DNA of 64,000 bases from Diplosphaera chodatii (taxonomy: Eukaryota > Chlorophyta > Trebouxiophyceae > Prasiolales > Stichococcaceae), in contig JAALGY010000023.1 in NCBI GenBank assembly GCA_032358165.1, positions 3,348,001 through 3,412,000 on the forward strand, given 5' to 3'. Of this stretch, positions 24,098-34,600 are shown piece by piece. The notes beneath the pieces are model-generated. The model made no database searches. It saw nothing but the letters and a program-made list of their open reading frames with translations, and was not told where the DNA came from. Every line of letters begins with the position of its first letter. Position 1 is the stretch's first letter. Position numbers and translations under genes: made by a program.

Positions 24098-25362
24098 CAG
24101 GAGGATAATGAATGGTCAACTCTTGAGCAGAAGTCTCAGCATCCAGAGCGCTAGAACCGACAAGCCCATCCAGGGCAATGATATGATGGACTCAGCTCAG
24201 AACCCCATGGGTGGGTATGTAGGCAGAAGGAAAGATGGATGGATCTAGAAGGTTAGCACTTGGGATGTGGAAAACCTGAGGTGTTGTTCTGCAAATTCAT
24301 CTTCATCGGCAATTTGCTTGCTCTTTCACTTGCTTTGTGTGGCTTCCACTACTCCAATGGTGCGGGCAAGTGAGCAGATATCAGCTGAACATTTGATTGG
24401 TTCATTGGTCTTGATTGGCAAGTTGCGGCACACAGATCGGTCGTGCATCAGGGTAGACTTGCACTGCTTTCGACTGCAACAAGCAGCTACGGTATCCTGC
24501 CAGACTTGAATTCTCTATCTGCAGCACAGGGGCAGCTGCTTCCCGCCCACCCTCGAGCGATCGCAGCACGCAGCATGACTAGGCCTTTGGCTAGAGCCGG
24601 GCTGATTGCGTGATTGGTGATTGCTCCTCTGCACTTTGCCTTGACTTCGGTGTCTTGGTCGCAAAGCTATCATGTCTGCATTGCATCAACGCTCATGCCG
24701 TGATCACGACACCAGCACGACCGCGGCAACAATTGAGGCAGACAGCATCTGAGGGTCACTGCAACAGCTGATTGCTCCTGAGGACCCCTTGGCGTGACTG
24801 ACCCATCTTACAGCATCGGCTACGTGGACGGTGCATGCCTGAATGCCGCAGCCTTGACCTGGACGCCTTGTGGATCACCTCACAAGGGCTCAGCAAGGAC
24901 CGGGTGTTGAGACTGCGGTGCGTCTTGGCTGTGCCGCAGCAGCAGCGCTTCCGCATCAAACTGAATCACAAGATGCTCGAATGAGCGGCCTCATGAGACA
25001 CGTCATCCACGGGGCGCTTGGGGTAGCGCCCATCCGTTATGCTGGCCATCGCCTATCATGAGCATGCCGAAAGCTGTCTGCAAGCCAGCTCTCATGCCCC
25101 TGATAGCATGCGAAGGAGCTTCCTGCCGTTAGTGATCGGCAGCTCCGACAGCAGGTGCATGTGTCCCAGGCTGAAAGTGTGCTAGGCAGAGCCAGCTAGC
25201 AGGTGCAAAGCATGCACCTGCCCTGCCCTGCTTGGCATCGACAGCTACCCACAGAACGACTTGTGACACCTTGAATTCATTCTAAAATGTGCAGGCAAGA
25301 GAGAGTGCCAGGCATGTCGGCCGTGCCCTGGTGAGCGGGACCGCCAGGACACTGTGCTGGCA
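24098..25362. other. Spacer between PARP genes A and B
   Basis: About 1.27 kb without a supported gene, nearly the same length as the B-C spacer (1.24 kb). It contains the CTCGAG element at 24544-24578, roughly 450 bases past the stop of gene A. It should hold the 3' end of A and the promoter of B. Confidence 0.5.
24544..24578 (+). repeat. Short conserved CTCGAG element, copy in A-B spacer
   Basis: CCCACCCTCGAGCGA followed by a base and CGCAGCACGCAGCATGA. A copy almost identical over about 33 bases lies at 30797-30831, and a partial one at 5216-5242. The two array copies are at the same distance past a PARP stop codon, so they were probably copied with the genes. Confidence 0.6.
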
Positions 25363-28300
25363 ATGGCGACACCGGAAATTGTGGACCTGACTGGCGACGA
25401 CGACGACGAGGATGTCCGCGCCGTGCCTCTGCCGGCGCCAGGTACCCAGGCACATTATTGGACACGCTGCTGGGCATGCTGCTCGTGGCCATGTGGATCA
25501 CCTTAAATGAAAAGCTCCCAATCCTTGCTTTGTTTTTGTGCCACAGATCGCAGAGCACCCAAGCGGCCGCGTGTGGCAGCCAGCGCAGCCTGGTCCGGCG
25601 GTGGCTATCCGTCGGAGCAGCATACGTCTGCTGTTCAGGCACACACCGCATGTGCAGACGCCGACGGGGCCTATCCTGACCGCTGGGCTGACATCTATGG
25701 CACGTTAATGTCATGTGCAACGCCCGCCACATTGCATTGGAAGCATGCCCAGCGACGGGCTGAGGAGCAGCTGCATCCGCAGCAGCGGCCTCCTGTGACT
25801 GGTCATGATGGCCCACAAGCAGCTGAGCTCCGACTTGGCTCTCAGTGGCGGCAGCAGCGGCAAAACAGTCCAGCTATGAAATCCCAGCCGCCAACTGAGG
25901 AACAGTCCAGCAGAGCCCCTATGCAGACATGGCGTGGCTGCGCAAATGGTGAGTTCAGCAATGAGCTTTTGGTCCCCGGGATGGCGGCGCTTCCAGCACG
26001 CCAAACGATCGTGCTGCCTGTGTGCTGCATGACTTGCAGACCTGAATGCAGCAGCTGAACATTGTACACTCTGTGCTCAGGCAGCGGTTCAGCTCCTGCA
26101 GACGCTGCTCCATCTGGATCGGCAGATCTGCGGCTGGAACCCCGCTTGATGACAGCACCCACCGGGAATGCGCCAGCCACATTCAGGGGCGGCCCAAGCT
26201 GCGACCGCAAGCCTCGCACACGGTATGTCCGCCTCGTTGTGGTTTCATTCATGAGTGTCATGGGGAGGTGGGGATAGCCACAGTTCGATATGCTTGCAGA
26301 TGGACATGCACAGCGGCCGCATCAGGCTCTTAGTGGAGCATGGCTGTGATGCAGGAATCATGCGTGTGCACCAGCACCGCTGGCGCCGCCTGCTGTAGCG
26401 CCTGTTGATCTCACCGACGACGCGGCGATGGATCTGCTGGAAGTGCAGGCCATCGAAGCTGCATGCGCAGCCAGTGCTGCACAGCAGAAGGTGACACAGG
26501 GCGCCCAACAGATCCGTTGCTGGTGTGATACAAGCGCCATGTCCTGAAGTCCGTGCCACATTGTTGCGACTGCTGACAGCGCTGCAGGGCTGGTGGTGCT
26601 ACGCATCGCTGACAGCAAAACATCCCTGTTTCGGTCACCAGTAGACAGCATGTGGCTTTTTCCTCAATCAGGTGGTGGATGTGACGGACCTGGCGGCCTC
26701 GCAGCCCAGCGCAACAGCTTCTGTGGATGTTAGTGATGCGCAAGCAGAGCTGGAGTCGGCCCGGGCCCAGGTCGCACAGCTGCAGGCGCAGATGCAGGTG
26801 CAACACATGTACCTGACCATGCGCTGCAGGCTTCATCAGACATAACAGTGCAGATTGATCATCATGCATCTTCGATTGGGTTCTCTCCTGCTGCCAAGCA
26901 GCAGCTGGCTTGCTGGGCCAGCAAGCCCAGCAAGGCAAACTGCCTTGATTGCATCCATTTGCCCAAAGGTTGGACCGGGCTTCCAGCGCTGACCCAGTGG
27001 TGGTCCTGGCAACAGGCGATGGAAGACGAACGGAAGGCGGCCGCAGCGGTTGGCGCGCCGCTGGCGCCCCGCCCGGAGCACTGGTCGCCGGCAAAGGACC
27101 CGGCGGTCCTGGCGGAGTACGTGACGCTGGACCTGGGCGGCCAGGGGCGCCAGGGCGAGGAGGTGGAGACCGTTCTCCAGGCCGCTGAGCGGTGCAGGGC
27201 GGTGGGTTTAGGTGTCCAAATGTCCCAACGTCCTCAGCTTGCTGCGCAGGCAACAAATGTCAACTTTCAGCACCAAAATGGTGCACACAGACTAGGCGCG
27301 GGCTTTCGCAGCTGGACCATCAGGCAGGGCAATGCGTCACCTGCTGGCGCGGATGTGTGTGCAGGTGTCGAGGGCGCGCGTGGTGCAGATCGACCGGGTG
27401 CAGAACCTGCGGCTGTGGACCAAGTACATCATCCGGCGCAACGAGGTGCCCATGGCGATGGCCATTGACCTGGCACCACGTGGCCTGCACCACTCTCAGT
27501 TCAGAGTTCTCTGGCAGGTGCCAACCCCCAGGCGCTTCGGTGCGCAGGTCGTTGAGCTGGCTGGCGAGTCGAGAAGCGCAGAGCGCCTGCTGTTCCACGG
27601 CTCCAACCCAGGTACATGTTACTCTGCATGTCTGCCAGTGAGTGTGACGGTGTCTCGATGTGTGCATCCTCTGCATTGCAAGCCTGGTCAAACCAGCTTC
27701 ATGGTAACCCCCTCCTGCTGTCACTGCACAGCGACGCTTGCGCTCATCACACGGGAAGGTGCGTTTCTGGGGCAGAACAACGCAGTTCGCAAATGATCTT
27801 TTCCCATGTTGGTGCCTTTGCTTGCACCACTCATGCCTGATTCCTTGTTGCGCTGTGCCGCATGATTGATTCACATCCCCTGCAGGTTTCGACATCCGCG
27901 TCTCCAACATGGGCGGCGCTCTGGGTGCCGGAACTTACTTTGCAGAGCACCTGTCGTACTCCCTGGGCTACGTCAACCGGGTGAGCTGCCAAACATTACG
28001 GTCTGCCTTCTCAAATTGGCCTTTGCCTCGGTATTGTTCCCTCGCCTGTCGACATCTGGTGCGCCCGTCGCAGTTCTGCTCTGTGCAGATGATGCATCAG
28101 GCCCGGGGACTGTTCGGTGGGCTTGTGGCGTCACTGGTTACCCAGTCCACCCCATCATGCTGGCTTGGCATCTCAGCTGTCATCATTTGACCCATCGACT
28201 GGCTCGTCACTGTGCAGCAGTCCTGCCTGCTGCAGGGGAGCGCAGGCGTCCAGCGGTCCTACCCGCAGCATGCACCGACCACCCGCCGAACGCCTGCGGG

Positions 28301-30369
28301 CCCCCAGGTCTCAAAGTCGGAGGAAAAGAAGGTCCAGCGGGACCTGCAGCAGGTGAGCATGTCTGACATAAGCCCCTCACTTCTCAATTCTCAGGCCAGG
28401 CAGAATCGGCCTGCCTGGTTTGGTAGTGGCAAGTGTGCTTTTTGCAGTGCGGGCACCTCGCAGAACGTGCAAGTCGCAAGCTGATTGGAGCACTGCACTT
28501 CTGTTGCAGCAGTAGCGTCGTGGCAACATGAGCTGGCGGTGCTCTTGCGCTGCAGATGCTGGCGCAGCAGGCCGCAGCGCTGAGAAGGGTGCGGAAGGCG
28601 ACGGGCCGCCTCACCGACGCAAAATCGGTGTACAACGCAGCGGCGACGCAGTACAACGCCGCAGTCGCACGCCACAACCAGTGCGCCGCCGACCGTTCCG
28701 CTGCGATGGTGCGGTCCGTGTGCCCCACCCTTACCTGAAGTGCGTGGACCATCTCCTTTGTCTGCCGGTCCCAGACCGCCTGCATCCACCACCAGCTCTC
28801 GATGCACTCAGGCGTATTGCAGGCTGCAAGCGTGTGCAGAACCCAGAAAACTTGGGCAGCATAAACATGTTGCAAGCATGCTGCATCAGGTCGCATGACA
28901 CTGGTTTGCTGCTCATGAGCGGCCAGAACATGGGCAGCATACCATGCAAAACGAGTGCTGACAAGCCATAGTGTTGCTCCCTGCAGTATGGGTGGGACTC
29001 GAGCTCGTCACAGCAGCAGCTGGCAGACCAGCATGCCCTGCTGCAGCAGCAGCAGGCGGAGCTGCGACGCCTGGAAACCACCGCCGGAGCTTGCAAGGAG
29101 GATGCCAAATGGGTGCGAGCCGCCAGGAGAAGTGGTGTTTGACACAGCATACCTGCTCTCGCTGGCGACCAAACCAACATGGCGGCACCCGTTCGTGCCT
29201 GCAATGCTTTCAAGCTGCCAGCGCTGCGCACCGGCGCTTCTGGTACCCGCCGTGAGGCGCCGACAACAAGCACGCCAACCTGGGCTGTGCACATGCAGGC
29301 GGCACGGCACGTGCAGGAGGCACAGAAGCGGGCCGACGAGGTGAAGCGTCGGGCGGCGGCGGCGCTCCAGGCGCAGCAGGCGGCGGGCCTGGCTCTGGCC
29401 GTCGCTTCCATGCCCCAGGAGACGGGCCAGCAGCACCCGGGGGAGCAGGCCGCCAGCCGCGTCGGCCGCCAAGCCAGTGAGAAGTTGATCCGGGTCCCGC
29501 AGTTGACGCAGCACAATTTTGCCTGTGCTTCCTGCCGTGACATCGCATCAGGCAGTATGCAAGGCCTGGCGAGCGAGTTGGCTGAATGGGAGTAGGATCA
29601 GCAGCAAGTGGCAGCAGGCTTGGGTGACTGTTAGCTCGTCTGCAGACAGTCAAGATATCTTCATCGCTCTGCAGGCCTGCGAACGGCCATAAAGCAACGC
29701 TGCTGGGCAGGGGAACCCAGCGTGACCTGCAGCTTGGTACTGTAGCACAGCCTGCGCAAGCTGAGGATGCTGTACACTGCTGCAGGCACGCTGGCATCGC
29801 CACGAGACGGCACGATCATGGTCACCCTGTGTCGCGTCACACTGGGCCGCAGCGTGCCGGTGAGTTACGTGGTTATGCTTGAACTTGGCCTGCAGGTAAA
29901 GCTCAGGGTCTGACTGCACACATCAGGCATGCCACGCTTTGTGGAGATGCACGAGTGGCAGCTGTTTGCAGCTGCGACTGTTCAAAGTCAGCGCAGTCAC
30001 GCTGTGCAGCAGCTTGCGGAATGTTGCATGCTTTGCTGCTGTTCTCATTTTCTCGGCTCAATTGACTATTGGAACAAACTGTGGCATGTGCTGCCTGCAG
30101 GGCGCACCCAGCATGCGGCGGCCGCCAGACAATGCCGACAGCACCAGTGGCAGCCACATATACGCAGTGAGTAATGCATGACATGTTATAGTTCAGGCGC
30201 AAGGTATATGTGTGCGAGGGGCTGAACATGATGGTTGGGGTGTAGCACCTGCAGCATGCTCATTGCAGAGCAGAGGAGTCATGCAACCTGACATGTGGTG
30301 TCTTCCAACCTGCAGGTGTATGACAACGCTCAGGCATATCCGGAGTATGTTCTGTGGCTCACGCCTTGA
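25363..30369 (+). CDS. PARP gene B: SIM-like motifs + coiled coil + split PARP domain, no E2
   Basis: Seventeen exons, all in phase: 25363-25441, 25547-25948, 26081-26222, 26355-26490, 26672-26797, 27016-27201, 27365-27445, 27548-27611, 27732-27758, 27886-27980, 28236-28352, 28556-28708, 28987-29112, 29299-29476, 29786-29859, 30101-30166, 30316-30369 (TGA); 701 residues. The N-terminus reads MATPEIVDLTGDDDDED, a hydrophobic-core-plus-acid motif very like SUMO-interacting motifs, then PKRPRV (nuclear-localisation-like). A second such motif, APVDLTDDAAMDLL, lies in exon 4. A Gln/Ala coiled coil (exon 5) leads into the PARP domain: RPEHWSP, IDRVQNLRLWTKYI, LFHGSN (His of the triad), GAGTYFAEHLSYSLGY (Tyr), about 190 residues of coiled coil, then TLCRVTLGRSVP and SHIYAVYDNAQAYPEYVLWL. 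The third triad position is Ile, typical of mono-ADP-ribosyltransferases. Probably nuclear. Exons for the E2 domain present in A and C are absent. Confidence 0.85.
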
Positions 30370-31613
30370 TGGAGCTGCTCTGTTTGCAAGCAGAAGGCTT
30401 ACACAGCATGTACATCTAGTGTCTTGTACAGCGGGAGGTAGCTCAAACTAAGGATGTACCATATGGCTGCGGCTCAGAACCTAGGCAGCTGCGTATGCAA
30501 GGCTCAGCTATCGCTAGGGTACAGGGTATGCTGTGTATGTACAAGCATCAGTCAGCACACTAATCGGTCGATGATCACCAGTATGGCTGTACTGCTGGGC
30601 GCTTTCGCAGGCATGTGCTGTGCCCCAGCCACAGTACGCTTGTGCCTGCCTGGTGTATGGGGAAGAAGGAGCCACAACAGGCAACGGCCATCATCACAAT
30701 AGCAGATGGACTCGCGTTTGCTGCACTGTAGAAGAGGTGGACCTCATTGCACCACGGGCTCCTGCAGCTGCTGGCGGGCATCTGGCAGCGGCTTCTCGCC
30801 CACCCTCGAGCGAACGCAGCACGCAGCATGAGGCATGGCTTGTCACCAACTTGAGACGTCTACTCACCGCCGATCTCGTGTCGCAGCTGCACACTATCAT
30901 CCAATGTCTTGCAGCAGCATCAACACTACTGATGTGATCGCTGGCGACACCGTTACCGAGCGATCAGCTGGGCGTGCCTACATTAGGAGGGCGATGTAGG
31001 TGCCTGTTGGGTATTGACCAGAGTTGTATGTGTTAGATGTTTACCTGACAGCAAGCAATGATATATGTCTTGCGTGCATCGAGACAGCACTGCTCGACTC
31101 GTGGCTCATCGCGCAGGACCATGTGAAGGACCGTGTCTCGGAGCCAAGGTCCGCTCCGGCTCAGCCGCTGCAGCATCACTGGGGTGTGCAAAGGCAAGAT
31201 ATATGCTGTCATCATGATTCATCTCTGGCTGCAAGCTTGCCGCAAGTCCGCCGCAGCGTGTGTTTGCTTGGTCCATTGGTGGCCCGATCCCTTCGAGTCA
31301 GCAAGCCAAAACCTGCATGGGAGGGTTGCTGACCCGCTTGCCAAACATATCCAGTGTTCAACGTAGTCGAGATGCATTGGTAGCTCCAACACAGGGCTTG
31401 TAGATTTGCATGGACGTAGCGCTGGGCACAGGCAGCATGCATGCCTCTCTGTACAGCATGCACCATGCCGTCTTCTGCAGGGTGAAGCCGTCAGAAAGCA
31501 TTGCAATTCATAGTCATACTTATCATGCACGTTGACTTGCTGCAGACTGTGGCCTCATGCATGCAGATCATGACCCGTTGAGCGGGACAGCCGATAGGTG
31601 CAATTTGCCCACC
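30370..31613. other. Spacer between PARP genes B and C
   Basis: No supported gene in about 1.24 kb. It contains the second array copy of the CTCGAG element (30797-30831), about 430 bases past the gene B stop, and should contain the promoter of gene C. Confidence 0.5.
30797..30831 (+). repeat. Short conserved CTCGAG element, copy in B-C spacer
   Basis: Nearly identical to 24544-24578: CCCACCCTCGAGCGA, then CGCAGCACGCAGCATGA with one or two differences. It marks the duplicated unit as including downstream flank. A palindromic CTCGAG core could be a protein-binding site, but I have no evidence for that. Confidence 0.6.
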
Positions 31614-34600
31614 ATGGCAGCGGCAGCAGTCGTGGTGGACCTAACTGGTGACGACGACAACGACGTTGACAACGCTTCAGGTGCTCCTGCCGCCACTGCG
31701 CTGCATTGTCGGTTGGAGGACACAACCGTCCGGCCGCAATGCACCCACACTTTGCTTCTCACCTACAACAGAACACCGACCACTCAAGCGGCTGCGGACG
31801 GCAGATGGTGCAGCTCAGCCGAGCAGGAAACACCCGCCACAGCAGCATGCACCTGCCACGCGTGCACGCACGGCGCGCGCACATGACAGCAAGGCGCAGC
31901 CCACCAGCAAGCGGGCTGTCAGGTCCCGCGGCAGGGCAGCGGGGCCGCTGTGGCTGAATCTCCGAGGCGCTGCACGCCTTGAAGCCGAGCTGAAGGCACT
32001 GCAGAACCGCTTCGCCAGGGGCAGGATACCTGAGGTGGTTGCCATCGTGATCAGCTGCAGACAGGTTCTGCCTGAATGGCAACAATAATCTGGGACTGAG
32101 ATCTTCCATTGCCACGATCCCAATGCAGTCCACTTGTCGAGGTGTTCAACCACCATACCAGTACCTAACATCAATTGCGCCTCTGATGTGCTGCAGCTGG
32201 CAGAGAAGCCGGAGATGGGCAATGATATCTTCCAGTGGCGCCTGAAACTGAAAAGCTTTGAGCTCGATTGCCAAGGTAGGTCTGTTAGGCATCGACTGCA
32301 TGTATGTACATCATGCACTGCTGCCAGCAGCAATCAGCTGCTGTGGAGAGTCGGTGCAAGTTGGTGCTCTGCATGCATGCCACACGCACCTCACATGCAG
32401 CTTGCAGTGCATACGATCAATACCCAGGTTCCGCCAGTGCAGGCGGCCGCGCACTTTTTCAAGATCTCTGCAACTTGGGTCGTCAGCACGGCCAGGCGCA
32501 CATTCTCATGGAGGCGCTGTTCCCGCGGGACAACTATCCCGACCAGCCACCTGTGCTCCGCATCGTCACGCCCCGCCTTGTCCCGTATGTCCATGCTGAC
32601 CATCATCCCCCAAAATGCCCAGCATGTGCTTCTAGCAGGTATCAGCTGCATGCCATGCTCACGTCTAGCGTGAAATGTATAAGGCCGCACGGGTCTACTG
32701 CGCTGCCGTCCGATGCCTGAGCCTCCCAGTGCGGTGCCGTGTGCAGGGGCTCGGGACTCTTCACCGAGCACGGCGCAATGTGCATGGAGGTCCTGGTTGA
32801 GCCTCCTGGTGCGGTGCCGTGTGCAGGGGCTCGGGACTCTTCACCCAGCACGGCGCAATGTGCATGGAGGTCCTGGCACCGCCGCGCGGTTTGAACTACA
32901 GCGTCTGCTGGACCCCGGACTCGCGCTTTGACGGCATCCTCGACCGAGCCATAGTCTACATGTGAGTATGATCACCCACATGTACGGCTTGCTGTGCCCT
33001 GCATCCTGCATCCTGGTGGACTCGTCAATGCATGCCTGCCTGCTTGACTGCGATCTCCAGTGGAAGCCTTGTTGCCTCTGCGTGGTCTGGCTACCTGGAC
33101 AGTGGTGTGACTGCTATGGACACAGCAATGTTGCAACCGCTCATCGTTCGCACCAGCAAACGGAATCAGGTTTCAGAGCACGACCCAGGCTGTGTCCAGA
33201 TGCTAAGCACATCCCAATTGTCCTGGTTGCAGGCAGCAATGCGAGGTTTTTGCCTATGCATCATCATCAACAGTCTCGCCACCGTGCGGCACCCTGCTGA
33301 GGGTGGCGCTGGACGATGCTGATGTCATGAAGGAGTACAGCCAGGTGTGTGGAGCGGAGGCATACACTGCTTTGTAAGACAGCTGGCATTGCATGACTGT
33401 CGGGATGCCAATTCCCAGGGCCCTTTGTTGCCAGCCATAGTGTGCTGCATGCTAGGGACTGAGTGTGTCATCTCACGCGTGGTGGTCTGAGCCTGCGCAT
33501 GCGGGATGAGAACGCATTGCCTGGTGCCTTTGCCTCGCAGGGGGCTGCAATCTGCAGCTTCTTCCTGGAAGCACAGTCGCGCGGCTGGTATCGGCGACGC
33601 CCGACGCCACAGCTGCCTGCTGCAGGGCAGCATCGGTCCACACTGGCAAGTCCTCCAGCAGTGCAACAGCAGCGGGTGGCTGAGCCGCAGGCCACAGCCC
33701 CAGCAGCCAGCCACCCCCCTGCACAGAATGAACCTGCATCAGGCTCGGATGACGATGGCCCACAGCAAGCTCAGGTGCAGGATGGCTGGCAGCTGGAGGG
33801 CGGCAAGGCTGCCTTGGGCCCCCGGGGCACAGCAGGTGGGCATGTCAGCAGTTCGGGTGTTGGTGTGCATATACGAGTTGTGGAGATCTGACCAGCAAAG
33901 TGAGGCCCTGAGCACTGAAGTCAGGCTGGAGCTTCAGGCTCGAGGTGCTGCAGCTGTCAAACAAGATGGCTGAGCTGAGGCTACGGCTTTACCTCGTGCA
34001 GACTGTGCGCCACTGTCGGCTCCAACCCAGCAGCTCAAGGCCAACTAACACTGCGAATGATCCACACTGCAGGAGTAGATGAGTCGCCGGTCACATCCAG
34101 GCGCATCACAAGCCGCACTCGCACGCCTCAAAAGCGGTATGATGAACTCAAAGCTGTCGACATGTTTTTCCACATGCATCATATGTGCTACTTGATGTGT
34201 TTGCTTTAACACTCTGCGCATGCTTGCATACACAGCAAGCATACTGTCCACTGGCAGTACCTGGTGTGAATAAGGCTTGCAATGACATCGATCCACACTG
34301 TGTCAACTTCATTGTTGTTGGGATGATGATATATAGGAGCCATGCAGCTGTGCCGAAGCCGGTGGACCCTGCGGTGGCGCCGCCACCGCTGGATGCTGCA
34401 CTGGCCGACATCACGAATGACGCAGCCCTGGCATCGGTGCAGCCGCAGATGACCCATGCCACATGCGCTGCTGTGGGTGCGACTGCAGAGGTAAGATCCG
34501 ACAGATGCAGATGATGCGTGCCGCTGAAGGACATGCAATTTAGCACGTCATGCAGACCCATGCCATACTAGATCTATTGCTCCCAGCATTAGCATGGCAG

